The notes: generated by a model from the sequence alone, not told the origin. Positions 41,639 to 51,213 are shown, counted from the stretch's first letter. The stretch is 64,000 nucleotides of DNA from Streptomyces sp. BV286 (GCF_019090165.1 NZ_JAHRIB010000212.1:1-64000), one strand, 5' to 3'. Made by a program: numbers and translations.

Positions 41639-44600
41639 ATGCGTACGCCGCGCCAGCCGTCCCAGCACTCCGAGAATGGCCAGAAGTGGTCCTTCATGGA
41701 TGCTCGCCCTGCCGCGCAGGGTATGTACGACCCCCGCAACGAGCACGACGCCTGTGGCGTCGGTTTCGTGGCCACCCTCACCGGCGAGGCGAGCCACGCG
41801 CTGGTCGAGCAGGCGCTCACGGTTCTGCGCAATCTGGAGCACCGCGGTGCCACCGGCGCCGAGCCCGACTCCGGTGACGGCGCGGGCATCTTGTCCCAGG
41901 TCCCGGACGCCTTCTTCCGCGAGGTCACCGACTTCGACCTGCCCGGAGCCGGTGCGTACGCGGTCGGTACCGCCTTCCTGCCCGCGGTCGGCGCCGACGC
42001 CGCTGTCACGCGCATCGAGACGATCGCCGCCGACGAGGGCCTGACGGTCCTCGGCTGGCGCGAGGTCCCGGTCGCCCCCGGACTCCTCGGCGCCACCGCC
42101 CGCTCGACGATGCCCCTCTTCCGGCAGATCTTCGTCACGGACGGGGCCAGCCAGGGCATCGACCTCGACCGCAAGGCGTTCGTGCTGCGCAAGCGCGCCG
42201 AGCGCGAGGCCGACGTGTACTTCCCGTCGCTCTCCGCCCGCACCATCGTCTACAAGGGCATGCTGACCACCGGCCAGCTGGAGCCCTTCTTCCCGGACCT
42301 GTCCGACCGCCGCTTCGCCTCCGCGATCGCGCTCGTGCACTCCCGGTTCTCCACCAACACCTTCCCGAGCTGGCCGCTCGCCCACCCGTACCGCTTCGTC
42401 GCGCACAACGGCGAGATCAACACGGTCAAGGGCAACCGCAACTGGATGGCGGCCCGCGAGTCCCAGGTCGTCTCCGACCTCTTCGGACAGCAGGACAAGC
42501 TCGACCGGATCTTCCCGATCTGTACGCCCGAGGCGTCCGACTCCGCCTCCTTCGACGAGGTCCTGGAGCTGCTGCACCTCGGCGGCCGGTCCCTCCCGCA
42601 CTCCGTACTGATGATGATCCCGGAGGCGTGGGAGAACCACGACTCCATGGACCCGGCCCGCCGCGCCTTCTACCAGTTCCACTCCACGCAGATGGAGCCC
42701 TGGGACGGCCCGGCCTGCGTCACCTTCACCGACGGCACCCAGGTCGGCGCGGTCCTCGACCGCAACGGCCTGCGCCCCGGCCGCTACTGGGTCACCGACG
42801 ACGGCCTCGTCGTCCTCGGCTCCGAGGTCGGCGTCCTCGACATCGACCCCGCGAAGGTCGTCCGCAAGGGCCGCCTGCAGCCCGGCCGCATGTTCCTCGT
42901 GGACACCGCCGAGCACCGGATCATCGAGGACGACGAGATCAAGGCCGCCCTCGCCGCCGAGAACCCGTACGCGGAGTGGCTCGAAGCCGGCGAGATCGAG
43001 CTCTCCGACCTGCCCGACCGCGAGCACATCGTGCACACGCACGCCTCGGTCACCCGCCGCCAGCAGACCTTCGGCTACACCGAGGAGGAGCTGCGCGTCA
43101 TCGTCGCGCCCATGGCCAAGACCGGCGGCGAGCCGCTCGGTTCCATGGGCACGGACTCGCCGATCGCGGCCCTGTCCGAGCGCCCGCGGCTGCTCTTCGA
43201 CTACTTCACCCAGCTGTTCGCGCAGGTCACCAACCCGCCGCTGGACGCCATCCGCGAGGAGCTCGTCACCTCGCTGCGCTCCTCGCTGGGCCCCGCGGGC
43301 AACCTCCTCGAACCGACCGCCGCGTCCTGTCGCAGCGTCACCCTGCCCTTCCCGGTGATCGACAACGACGAGCTGGCCAAGCTCATCCACATCAACGCCG
43401 ACGGCGACATGCCCGGCATGAAGGCCGCCACGCTGTCCGGCCTGTACCGCGTCTCCGGCGGCGGCGACTCGCTCGCCGCCCGGCTCGATGAGATCTGCGC
43501 CGAGGCCGACGCCGCCATAGAGAACGGCGCCCGGCTGATCGTCCTCTCGGACCGGCACTCCGACGCCGAGCACGCGCCGATCCCCTCGCTGCTGCTCACC
43601 GCGGCCGTCCACCACCACCTCATCCGCACCAAGCAGCGCACCCAGGTGGGCCTGCTGGTCGAGGCGGGCGACGTCCGCGAGGTCCACCACGTGGCCCTCC
43701 TCATCGGCTTCGGCGCCGCGGCCGTCAACCCGTACCTGGCGATGGAGTCCGTCGAGGACCTCGTCCGGGCGGGCACGTTCCTCCCCGGCATCGAGCCCGA
43801 GCAGGCCATCCGCAACCTGATCTACGCCCTCGGCAAGGGCGTCCTCAAGGTCATGTCCAAGATGGGCATCTCCACCGTCGCCTCCTACCGCGGCGCCCAG
43901 GTCTTCGAGGCCGTCGGCCTCGACCAGGCCTTCGTGCAGAAGTACTTCAACGGCACGGCCACCAAGATCGGCGGCGTCGGCATCGACGTCGTCGCCAAGG
44001 AGGTCGCCGCCCGCCACGCGAAGGCGTACCCGGCCAGCGGCATCGCGCCCGCGCACCGCGCCCTCGACATAGGCGGCGAGTACCAGTGGCGCCGCGAGGG
44101 CGAGCCGCACCTGTTCGACCCGGAGACGGTCTTCCGCCTCCAGCACTCCACGCGCAGCGGCAACTACGACATCTTCAAGAAGTACACGGACCGCGTGAAC
44201 GAGCAGTCCGAGCGGCTCATGACGCTGCGCGGCCTCTTCGGCTTCACGTCCGGCCGTGAGCCGATCTCCCTCGACGAGGTCGAGCCGGCCAGCGAGATCG
44301 TCAAGCGCTTCTCCACCGGCGCCATGTCGTACGGCTCCATCTCGAAGGAAGCCCACGAGACGCTCGCCATCGCCATGAACCAGCTGGGCGCCAAGTCCAA
44401 CACCGGTGAGGGCGGCGAGGACCCGGACCGCCTCTACGACCCGGCGCGCCGCTCCTCCATCAAGCAGGTCGCCTCCGGCCGCTTCGGCGTCACGTCCGAG
44501 TACCTGGTCAACGCGGACGACATCCAGATCAAGATGGCCCAGGGCGCCAAGCCCGGCGAGGGCGGCCAGCTGCCCGGCCACAAGGTGTACCCCTGGGTCG

Positions 44601-46234
44601 CCAGGACCCGGCACAGCACCCCCGGCGTGGGCCTCATCTCCCCGCCGCCGCACCACGACATCTACTCCATCGAAGACCTCGCCCAGCTGATCCACGACCT
44701 GAAGAACGCGAACCCGCAGGCGCGGATCCACGTGAAGCTGGTCTCGGAGGTCGGCGTCGGCACGGTCGCCGCGGGTGTCTCCAAGGCGCACGCGGACGTC
44801 GTCCTCATCTCCGGCCACGACGGCGGCACGGGCGCGTCCCCGCTCACCTCGCTCAAGCACGCGGGCGGTCCCTGGGAGCTCGGCCTCGCCGAGACCCAGC
44901 AGACGCTGCTCCTGAACGGCCTGCGCGACCGGATCGTCGTACAGACCGACGGCCAGCTCAAGACCGGCCGTGACGTCGTCATCGCCGCACTGCTGGGCGC
45001 CGAGGAGTTCGGTTTCGCGACCGCGCCGCTCGTCGTCTCCGGCTGCGTCATGATGCGCGTCTGTCACCTGGACACCTGCCCGGTCGGCATCGCCACCCAG
45101 AACCCGGCCCTGCGGGAGCGGTTCACCGGCAAGGCCGAGTACATCGTGAACTTCTTCAAGTTCATCGCCGAAGAGGTCCGCGAGATCCTCGCCGAACTGG
45201 GCTTCCGCTCCATCGAGGAGGCCGTCGGCCACGCCGAGACCCTCGACGTGGAGCGGGCGGTCACCCACTGGAAGGCGCAGGGACTGGATCTGTCCCCGCT
45301 CTTCTACGTGCCGGAGCTGCCCGAGGGCACCCCCCTCCACCAGGTCATCGAGCAGGACCACGGCCTGGAGAAGGCACTCGACAACGAGCTGATCAAGCTC
45401 GCCGCCGACGCCCTCGCCGCGTCCAGCGCGACCGACGCCCAGCCGGTCCGCGCCCAGGTCGCGATCCGCAACATCAACCGCACGGTCGGCACCATGCTCG
45501 GCCACGAGGTGACGAAGAAGTTCGGCGGCGCGGGTCTGCCCGACGACACCATCGACATCACCTTCACCGGCAGCGCGGGCCAGTCCTTCGGCGCCTTCCT
45601 CCCGCGCGGTGTGACGCTGCGCCTGGAGGGCGACGCCAACGACTACGTCGGCAAGGGCCTCTCCGGCGGCCGGGTGATCGTCCGTCCCGACCGGGGCGCC
45701 GACCACCTCGCCGAGTACTCCACGATCGCGGGCAACACCATCGCGTACGGAGCGACCGGCGGCGAGCTCTTCCTGCGCGGCCGCACCGGCGAGCGCTTCT
45801 GCGTCCGCAACTCCGGCGCGACCGTCGTCTCCGAGGGCGTGGGCGACCACGGCTGCGAGTACATGACCGGCGGTCACGCCGTCGTCCTCGGCGAGACGGG
45901 CCGCAACTTCGCGGCCGGCATGTCGGGCGGCATCGCGTACGTCATCGACCTGAACCGCGACAACGTCAACGCCGGCAACCTCGGTGCCGTCGAGGCACTG
46001 GACGACGCCGACAAGCAGTGGCTGCACGACGTAGTGCGCCGGCACCACGAGGAGACGGCCTCCACCGTCGCCGAGAAGCTCCTGGCCGAGTGGGACACCG
46101 CCGTGGACCGCTTCAGCAGGATCATCCCCAGCACGTACAAGGCAGTGCTCGCCGCCAAGGACGCCGCCGAGCGAGCCGGACTCACCGAGTCCGAGATCAC
46201 CGAGAAGATGATGGAGGCGGCGACCAATGGCTGA
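41639..46234 (+). CDS. gltB: Glutamate synthase (NADPH) large subunit
   Basis: 1531 residues. It makes two glutamates from glutamine and 2-oxoglutarate. ATG at 41639 (GGGAGAG just upstream). The N-terminal propeptide of 38 residues ends at NEHDA; Cys39 (CGVGFVATL) is the Ntn glutaminase nucleophile after cleavage. The central domain, FMN domain (GEGGEDP, LVSEVGVGTVAAGVSKAHADVV, SGHDGGTGASP), 3Fe-4S cluster cysteines (SGCVMMRVCHLDTCPVGIATQ) and C-terminal beta-helix (GGRVIVRP, EYMTGGHAVVLGETGRNFAAGMSGG) are complete. Overlaps gltD by 8 bases. Confidence 0.97.
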   Translation: MRTPRQPSQHSENGQKWSFMDARPAAQGMYDPRNEHDACGVGFVATLTGEASHALVEQALTVLRNLEHRGATGAEPDSGDGAGILSQVPDAFFREVTDFDLPGAGAYAVGTAFLPAVGADAAVTRIETIAADEGLTVLGWREVPVAPGLLGATARSTMPLFRQIFVTDGASQGIDLDRKAFVLRKRAEREADVYFPSLSARTIVYKGMLTTGQLEPFFPDLSDRRFASAIALVHSRFSTNTFPSWPLAHPYRFVAHNGEINTVKGNRNWMAARESQVVSDLFGQQDKLDRIFPICTPEASDSASFDEVLELLHLGGRSLPHSVLMMIPEAWENHDSMDPARRAFYQFHSTQMEPWDGPACVTFTDGTQVGAVLDRNGLRPGRYWVTDDGLVVLGSEVGVLDIDPAKVVRKGRLQPGRMFLVDTAEHRIIEDDEIKAALAAENPYAEWLEAGEIELSDLPDREHIVHTHASVTRRQQTFGYTEEELRVIVAPMAKTGGEPLGSMGTDSPIAALSERPRLLFDYFTQLFAQVTNPPLDAIREELVTSLRSSLGPAGNLLEPTAASCRSVTLPFPVIDNDELAKLIHINADGDMPGMKAATLSGLYRVSGGGDSLAARLDEICAEADAAIENGARLIVLSDRHSDAEHAPIPSLLLTAAVHHHLIRTKQRTQVGLLVEAGDVREVHHVALLIGFGAAAVNPYLAMESVEDLVRAGTFLPGIEPEQAIRNLIYALGKGVLKVMSKMGISTVASYRGAQVFEAVGLDQAFVQKYFNGTATKIGGVGIDVVAKEVAARHAKAYPASGIAPAHRALDIGGEYQWRREGEPHLFDPETVFRLQHSTRSGNYDIFKKYTDRVNEQSERLMTLRGLFGFTSGREPISLDEVEPASEIVKRFSTGAMSYGSISKEAHETLAIAMNQLGAKSNTGEGGEDPDRLYDPARRSSIKQVASGRFGVTSEYLVNADDIQIKMAQGAKPGEGGQLPGHKVYPWVARTRHSTPGVGLISPPPHHDIYSIEDLAQLIHDLKNANPQARIHVKLVSEVGVGTVAAGVSKAHADVVLISGHDGGTGASPLTSLKHAGGPWELGLAETQQTLLLNGLRDRIVVQTDGQLKTGRDVVIAALLGAEEFGFATAPLVVSGCVMMRVCHLDTCPVGIATQNPALRERFTGKAEYIVNFFKFIAEEVREILAELGFRSIEEAVGHAETLDVERAVTHWKAQGLDLSPLFYVPELPEGTPLHQVIEQDHGLEKALDNELIKLAADALAASSATDAQPVRAQVAIRNINRTVGTMLGHEVTKKFGGAGLPDDTIDITFTGSAGQSFGAFLPRGVTLRLEGDANDYVGKGLSGGRVIVRPDRGADHLAEYSTIAGNTIAYGATGGELFLRGRTGERFCVRNSGATVVSEGVGDHGCEYMTGGHAVVLGETGRNFAAGMSGGIAYVIDLNRDNVNAGNLGAVEALDDADKQWLHDVVRRHHEETASTVAEKLLAEWDTAVDRFSRIIPSTYKAVLAAKDAAERAGLTESEITEKMMEAATNG

Positions 46235-47687
46235 TCCCAAGGGCTTTCTGAACCACGGCCGTGAGGTCGCCAGGGCCCGCCCCGTCGAGGAGCGCGTCAA
46301 GGACTGGAACGAGGTCTACGTTCCGGGCTCCCTCCTGCCCATCATCCCCACGCAGGCCTCGCGCTGCATGGACTGCGGCATCCCCTTCTGCCACAACGGC
46401 TGTCCGCTGGGGAACCTCATCCCCGAGTGGAACGACTTCGCGTACCGCGAGGACTGGTCCGCCGCGTCGGAGCGTCTGCACGCCACGAACAACTTCCCCG
46501 AGTTCACGGGGCGGCTGTGCCCGGCGCCCTGTGAGTCGGCGTGCGTGCTCGGCATCAACCAGCCCGCCGTGACCATCAAGAACGTCGAGGTCTCGATCAT
46601 CGACAAGGCGTGGGACAGCGGCGACGTCGCGGCCCAGGCCCCCGAGCGGCTCTCCGGCAAGACGGTCGCGGTCATCGGTTCGGGCCCTGCCGGACTGGCC
46701 GCCGCCCAGCAGCTCACACGGGCGGGCCACACGGTCGCCGTGTACGAGCGGGCCGACCGCGTCGGCGGCCTCCTGCGCTACGGCATCCCCGAGTTCAAGA
46801 TGGAGAAGCGGCACATCAACCGGCGCATCGAGCAGATGCGCGCGGAGGGCACCCGCTTCCGTACGGGCATCGAGATCGGCCGCGACCTCAAGGCGACCGA
46901 CCTGCGCAAGCGGTACGACGCCGTGGTCATCGCCGCCGGCGCCACCGTCTCCCGCGACCTGCCCGCCCCCGGACGCGAGCTGAACGGCATCCACTTCGCG
47001 ATGGAGTACCTGCCGCTCGCCAACAAGGTGCAGGAGGGCGACTTCGTGTCACCTCCGATCACCGCCGAGGGCAAGCACGTCGTCGTCATCGGCGGCGGCG
47101 ACACCGGCGCCGACTGCGTGGGCACCGCCCACCGCCAGGGCGCGGCCTCCGTCACACAGCTGGAGATCATGCCGCAGCCGGGCGAGGACCGCGCTCCCCA
47201 CCAGCCCTGGCCGACGTTCCCCATGCTCTACAAGGTGACCTCCGCGCACGAGGAGGGCGGCGACCGGGTCTACTCCGTCTCCACCACCCACTTCGAGGGC
47301 GACGAGGACGGCAACGTGCAGTGGCTGCACCTCGTCGAGGTCGCGTTCGTGGACGGCAAGCTGACCCAGAAGCCGGGCACGGAGCGCAAGATCCCCGCCC
47401 AGCTGGTCACCCTCGCCATGGGCTTCACGGGCACCGACCAGGAGAACGGTCTGGTCTCCCAGTTCGCCCTCGAACTCGACGAGCGTGGCAACATCGCGCG
47501 CGACGGCGACTACGCGACCAACGTTCCCGGCGTGTTCGTCGCCGGTGACGCCGGGCGTGGCCAGTCCCTCATCGTCTGGGCCATCGCGGAGGGCCGCTCG
47601 GCCGCCCGCGGGGTCGACCGCTTCCTGACCGGGGTCAGCGAGCTGCCGGCTCCGGTCCGCCCCACGGACCGTTCCCTGATGGTCTGA
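46227..47687 (+). CDS. gltD: Glutamate synthase (NADPH) small subunit
   Basis: 486 residues. It passes electrons from NADPH via FAD and 4Fe-4S clusters to GltB. Cluster cysteines lie in RCMDCGIPFCHNGCPLGNLIPEWND and GRLCPAPCESACVLG; the FAD site is VAVIGSGPAGLAAAQQL, the NADPH site VVVIGGGDTGADCVGTAHRQGA, and the C-terminal FAD motif is GVFVAGDAGRGQSLIVWAIAEGR. Starts inside the end of gltB, so translation is coupled. Confidence 0.97.
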   Translation: MADPKGFLNHGREVARARPVEERVKDWNEVYVPGSLLPIIPTQASRCMDCGIPFCHNGCPLGNLIPEWNDFAYREDWSAASERLHATNNFPEFTGRLCPAPCESACVLGINQPAVTIKNVEVSIIDKAWDSGDVAAQAPERLSGKTVAVIGSGPAGLAAAQQLTRAGHTVAVYERADRVGGLLRYGIPEFKMEKRHINRRIEQMRAEGTRFRTGIEIGRDLKATDLRKRYDAVVIAAGATVSRDLPAPGRELNGIHFAMEYLPLANKVQEGDFVSPPITAEGKHVVVIGGGDTGADCVGTAHRQGAASVTQLEIMPQPGEDRAPHQPWPTFPMLYKVTSAHEEGGDRVYSVSTTHFEGDEDGNVQWLHLVEVAFVDGKLTQKPGTERKIPAQLVTLAMGFTGTDQENGLVSQFALELDERGNIARDGDYATNVPGVFVAGDAGRGQSLIVWAIAEGRSAARGVDRFLTGVSELPAPVRPTDRSLMV

Positions 47688-47787
47688 CGCTCCACCCCAA
47701 AAGACGTCCCGTACAACGGCGTACGGAACTGAGCGCGGCGCCCGCTGTGTCCCCGACCGGACTCCTGGTGGGCGCCGCGGTGCGTCT

Positions 47788-47813
47788 GGGAGCCTCCTGT
47801 TACAGGGGCTCCC
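47788..47813 (+). terminator. gltBD terminator
   Basis: GGGAGCCTCCTG pairs with CAGGGGCTCCC with one bulged base. A second inverted repeat (GCGGCGCCC 47735-47743 with GGGCGCCGC 47770-47778) lies just before it. Confidence 0.65.
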
Positions 47814-47921
47814 GGCTGGGGGCTTGGCGCCCCCAGGCCCCCGCTTCGGTCCTGCGGCCGTCCTTGCCGGACGGGCCGGACGGGCTGGAGGGTCTTCGTC
47901 TGCGGGTCGGTGGGGGCTGGT

Positions 47922-48006
47922 CGCGCAGTTCCCCGCGCCCCTAAAAGGACTGCGCAGTTCCCCGCGCCCCTTAAGTGACTGCGCCGTTCTCCGTGCCCCC
48001 AAGAGG
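47922..48006 (+). repeat. Tandem array of three dispersed-repeat units
   Basis: Three consecutive units of 28-29 bases: 47922-47949, 47950-47978 and 47979-48006. The first two share CGCAGTTCCCCGCGCCCCT; the third is diverged (CGCCGTTCTCCGTGCCCCC). The array fills the gap between gltD and the convergent chitosanase gene. Confidence 0.9.
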
Positions 48007-48026
48007 CAGTTGAACCGGGCCGGGGG

Positions 48027-48866
48027 TCAGCGGACCTCGTACGGCTGGCCGTAGACCTTCCACTTCAACGGGGTGTCCAGGTCCAGGTTGCCGTCGTACA
48101 GGAACTGGCGCTGGGCCGTGTCCACCCGGGACGTGTCCCGGTCTTCTTCCTTCATCGTCTTCTTCCTGGCGTCCAGGAAGATGTCGAGGTAGGCCTCCTC
48201 CTCGCCGCCCTCCGCGGGAGTGTCCGCCTGTTCCATGGCCCGCTCGCGGATGCCGTAGAAGCCGGGATCGGTACCGGGCCCGTGCATGACCATGGCGTCG
48301 TAGTAGACGAACTGGCCGAGCGCGCCCAGGCCGTCCCGCCGGGCGAGGCGGACCGCCGGGTCGAAGTACACCCGGTCGCGCTCGGAGTCCTGCGCGCGAC
48401 GGAACGCGGCCTTGCGCGACTCCGCCTTCCAGGCCGCGACGAACCCGGAGCCCAGCCCCTCGTGGGACTCGGAGCCGTCGACCTCCCGGAGGGCGGGGAG
48501 GTAGCGGGCCAGGGCGTTGTCGGGGTGGGACTTCGTGTAGCGCTCGACCAGTACGAGCAGGTCGTGCGTGCCCGTGGTGAAGCCGATGATGCCGGCGGTG
48601 TAACCACGGCCGTCACCTATGTCCTCGACGTAGTCGTACTGTCCGCGCCAGTCGAGGCTGGAGTTCTCGGCGCTGGACACGATCCGCTGGGCCAGTTCCT
48701 TCTTGTCCGGCGAGTCCAGGCCGCTGCGTCCGTCGGCGGACCGGGCGGGAGAAGCCGTCCGGGCGTCCGAGCGCGAGTCGTCACCGCTCTGGCCGGGCAC
48801 GGCGAAGTACGCCGCCACCGCGACGAGAGGGACGGCGACGAACAGCAGACGGCCAGCGCGTTTCAT
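48027..48866 (-). CDS. GH46 chitosanase
   Basis: 279 residues. It hydrolyses beta-1,4 bonds of chitosan. An N-terminal hydrophobic signal/anchor (LLFVAVPLVAVAAYFAV) lacks a lipobox, and a Ser/Arg/Asp-rich linker precedes the GH46 domain. The catalytic pair is Glu67 (SSAENSSLDW) and Asp85 (EDIGDGRGYTAG), 18 residues apart as in Streptomyces N174 chitosanase. TAGIIGFTTGTHDLL and YGIRERAM also fit the family. As I recall, a chitosanase follows gltBD in S. coelicolor too. The ATG has no ribosome site but a TACTCT box 6 bases upstream. Confidence 0.93.
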   Translation of the reverse strand: MKRAGRLLFVAVPLVAVAAYFAVPGQSGDDSRSDARTASPARSADGRSGLDSPDKKELAQRIVSSAENSSLDWRGQYDYVEDIGDGRGYTAGIIGFTTGTHDLLVLVERYTKSHPDNALARYLPALREVDGSESHEGLGSGFVAAWKAESRKAAFRRAQDSERDRVYFDPAVRLARRDGLGALGQFVYYDAMVMHGPGTDPGFYGIRERAMEQADTPAEGGEEEAYLDIFLDARKKTMKEEDRDTSRVDTAQRQFLYDGNLDLDTPLKWKVYGQPYEVR

Positions 48867-48872
48867 GGGCAA

Positions 48873-48878
48873 AGAGTA
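48873..48878 (-). promoter_or_regulatory. Candidate -10 of leaderless chitosanase mRNA
   Basis: Minus strand TACTCT, the same hexamer as upstream of the ABC transporter gene, 6 bases before the ATG at 48866. Confidence 0.45.
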
Positions 48879-48919
48879 CGATCGGCCCTCAGCGGCGTGC
48901 CGCATCGGGTGGAGTATCT

Positions 48920-49159
48920 GTGAGCGTCGGGGGAGGACCTGTGAGCGCGGACGAACTGGCGCTGCTGCGGGCGGAGTTGGGCAGCCCCCTGCCGGAGGGC
49001 TTCGGGACGCTGGACGGCCCGCAGGCCCGGTCGCTCGCCCAGGCACTGCGCCGGGCCCGGGAACGCAGGGCATCCGGACTGACGGAGGCCGTCGAGGACG
49101 CCCTCACCCTCGTACCGGCCCTGACCAGGGAACCTGTCCGCCGGATGCTCTTCCGCTAG
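48920..49159 (+). CDS. Hypothetical 79-aa protein
   Basis: GTG at 48920 with GGTGGAG 5 bases upstream; a second GTG at 48941 has a stronger GGGAGG site and may be the true start (72 residues). Content: SADELALLRAELGSPLPEGF, GPQARSLAQALRRARERRASG, LTLVPALTREPVRRMLF: all helical, no known domain. It ends 11 bp before the next helical-repeat gene, so the two are probably an operon. Function unknown. Confidence 0.65.
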   Translation: MSVGGGPVSADELALLRAELGSPLPEGFGTLDGPQARSLAQALRRARERRASGLTEAVEDALTLVPALTREPVRRMLFR

Positions 49160-49170
49160 GGGACCACCGC

Positions 49171-50274
49171 ATGGACACGCTGCGCGGCAGAGCAGAAACC
49201 CTCAAGCTCGCCCGACTGCTGGACGTCGAGCCACAGACGCTGGCGTTCCTCGAAGAACTGCCCGTCGAGGACGTACGTCTCTTCCGTGAGCGGTCCGTCG
49301 CCGCGCTCTTCGACGACACCCCCGGAACCCTCGACCGCGTCGCCGCCCTGACGAAGCTGCTGCCCGCCGGCGTCGCCGCGGGCATCGCACAGAAGGCGCT
49401 GGGCCCACGCCTGGCCGCCGCGCTCGCCGGCCGCCTCGAACCGGCCCGCGCGGCCGACATCATCGACAGGCTCCCCGCCGACTTCACGGCCCGCTGCTGC
49501 CACCACCTCGACCCGCGCCGCATCGCCGGGATCATGGGCAGGCTGGACGACGGCATCGTCGTACGCATCGCCCTCGTCCTCGCCGAACGCGGCGACCACC
49601 TCACCATGGGCCGCTTCGTCGGCCACCTGCGGGACTCGGCCCTGAGGACGGTCCTGCCGCAGCTCGACGACACGACACTGCTGCGCACGGGCTTCGTCAT
49701 CGACCATCCCGAACGGCTCGCACACATCGTCGAGCTGCTGGACGACGAGCGCGTCTCCTCGGTCATCGAGGCCGCGGCCGACCACGGCCTGTGGCCCGAG
49801 GCCATGGCCGTCGCGGGCATGGCGGCCGGCGCCCAGCGGACCCGGATCGCCTCACTGACCGCCGCACAGCCCGAGGCCCGCCTCGACTCGCTGGTACGGG
49901 TCACGGCCGAGCAGGACCTGTGGGAGTCGCTGCTGCCGATCGTGTCCCTGCTCAGCGAGGACGAGCTGCGAGCCGTCGCCGCGCTGCCCGCACTGCGCGA
50001 CCCCGCGGTGCTCGACGGTCTCGTCCGAGGAGTGGTGGCGACCGGCCTCTGGTCGGACTTCCTGCCCATGGTGGGGGCCCTGCCGCCGACCGCCCGACGG
50101 ACCGTGGCGAAGGCCACCGGAGCGCTCGACGACCTCGACCTCGACGCACTGGCCCGCGGCGTCGACAAGGAGGACCTGTGGGAACTGGTCTTCCCACTGG
50201 TCGAGTTGATGGACGACACCGCCAGGCAACGGCTCCACGAACTGCCGGCCTTCCAGGAGCGGGCGGCCGGTTAG
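49171..50274 (+). CDS. Hypothetical helical-repeat protein (MgtE-N-like)
   Basis: 367 residues of repeating helical pairs with acidic tips (RLEPARAADIIDRLPADFTARCCHHLDPRRIAGIMGRLDDGIVVRIA; DEDLW-type repeats such as EQDLWESLLPIVSLLSEDELRAVAALPAL). The L(D/E)PxRxAxIxxxL pattern recalls the MgtE N-terminal superhelix, but there is no CBS or membrane domain. No signal peptide. Preceded by a small helical protein and followed by a vWA-domain gene. Role unknown; protein interaction is likely. Confidence 0.75.
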   Translation: MDTLRGRAETLKLARLLDVEPQTLAFLEELPVEDVRLFRERSVAALFDDTPGTLDRVAALTKLLPAGVAAGIAQKALGPRLAAALAGRLEPARAADIIDRLPADFTARCCHHLDPRRIAGIMGRLDDGIVVRIALVLAERGDHLTMGRFVGHLRDSALRTVLPQLDDTTLLRTGFVIDHPERLAHIVELLDDERVSSVIEAAADHGLWPEAMAVAGMAAGAQRTRIASLTAAQPEARLDSLVRVTAEQDLWESLLPIVSLLSEDELRAVAALPALRDPAVLDGLVRGVVATGLWSDFLPMVGALPPTARRTVAKATGALDDLDLDALARGVDKEDLWELVFPLVELMDDTARQRLHELPAFQERAAG

Positions 50275-50318
50275 GGCCTAGGCTCATTCGGTCCGGTCCA
50301 TGACCGAAAGGAGCCCCT

Positions 50319-51038
50319 ATGGCCGTGATCAGCCTCAGCAAGGTGGAGGAGACCGCACCCGCTCTGGTCAGCCTGTACAAGAGCGCGGGGCTTTCTCTGC
50401 ACAAACATGGCCTGAGCGGGCAGCGGGCCGCCGTCTACCTCGTCGTCGATTACTCGGGATCGATGAGACCGTATTTCAAGGATGGCAGCGTGCAGGCGCT
50501 CGCCGACCGGGTGCTGGGGTTGTCTGCCCACATTGACGACGACGGGACCGTACCGGTCTTCTTCTTCTCCACGGACATCGACGCCGTCACCGACATCGCG
50601 CTCGACAACCACCAGGGGCGCATCGAGCGGATCGTCGCCGGGCTCGGGCACATGGGGAAGACGAGCTATCACCTGGCGATGGACGCCGTCATCGACCACT
50701 ACCTCGACAGCGGCTCCAAGGATCCCGCGCTCGTCGTCTTCCAGACCGACGGAGGCCCGATCAACAAGCTCGCCGCCGAACGGTACCTGTGCAAGGCGGC
50801 GAAGCTGCCGCTCTTCTGGCAGTTCATCGGGTTCGGGGACACGTCGAGCAAGCAGTTCGACTTCCTGCGCAGGCTGGACGACCTGGCGGTCCCGGGCAAG
50901 CGGGTCGTCGACAACGCCGGTTTTTTCCACGCGGGTGCGGATCCGCGGCGGGTCTCGGACGACGAGCTGTACGACCGCTTGGTGGGCGAGTTCCCCCACT
51001 GGCTGTCCGCGGCGAGGAGGCAGGGCATCATCGGGTGA
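50319..51038 (+). CDS. vWA domain protein (TerF-like)
   Basis: 239 residues, ATG with AAAGGAG upstream. The MIDAS motif DYSGSM (DxSxS) lies near residue 45, with a threonine MIDAS element at GKTSYHLAMDAVIDHY and the third at FQTDGGPINK. The DSSKQFDFLRRLDDL-type segment near the C-terminus matches the vWA proteins of tellurite/stress (Ter) systems, often linked to TerD. No ter neighbour is seen here. Probably a metal-dependent adhesion or scaffolding module in the cytosol. Confidence 0.85.
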   Translation: MAVISLSKVEETAPALVSLYKSAGLSLHKHGLSGQRAAVYLVVDYSGSMRPYFKDGSVQALADRVLGLSAHIDDDGTVPVFFFSTDIDAVTDIALDNHQGRIERIVAGLGHMGKTSYHLAMDAVIDHYLDSGSKDPALVVFQTDGGPINKLAAERYLCKAAKLPLFWQFIGFGDTSSKQFDFLRRLDDLAVPGKRVVDNAGFFHAGADPRRVSDDELYDRLVGEFPHWLSAARRQGIIG

Positions 51039-51066
51039 CCGCACGGACGCTCCCACCGGGCCGGTT

Positions 51067-51090
51067 CGCGCAGTTCCCCGCGTCCCTGCG
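51067..51090 (+). repeat. Dispersed repeat copy
   Basis: CGCGCAGTTCCCCGCGTCCC, one mismatch to the core, in the gap after the vWA gene. Confidence 0.75.
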
Positions 51091-51141
51091 GAGCGGGCTG
51101 CCTGAGGCCCGTCCGCACCGTGCCGGTCAGTTGTGGCTGGT

Positions 51142-51163
51142 CGCGCAGTTCCCCGCGCCCCTT
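51142..51163 (+). repeat. Dispersed repeat copy
   Basis: CGCGCAGTTCCCCGCGCCCC, an exact copy of the core, 75 bp after the previous copy. Confidence 0.8.
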
Positions 51164-51213
51164 GGGAGCAGAGGGCGCCCTGCGCCCCGCACGGACCGAG
51201 GAGTGCCACGAGC

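Noticed and set aside
41306..46300. A 1660-codon open frame antisense to gltB
   Set aside because: Same GC-frame shadow effect; gltB has all expected domains and cofactor motifs on the plus strand.
47922..48006. Possible CRISPR array
   Set aside because: Units are directly adjacent without unique spacers, only three, diverging, and no cas genes are present.
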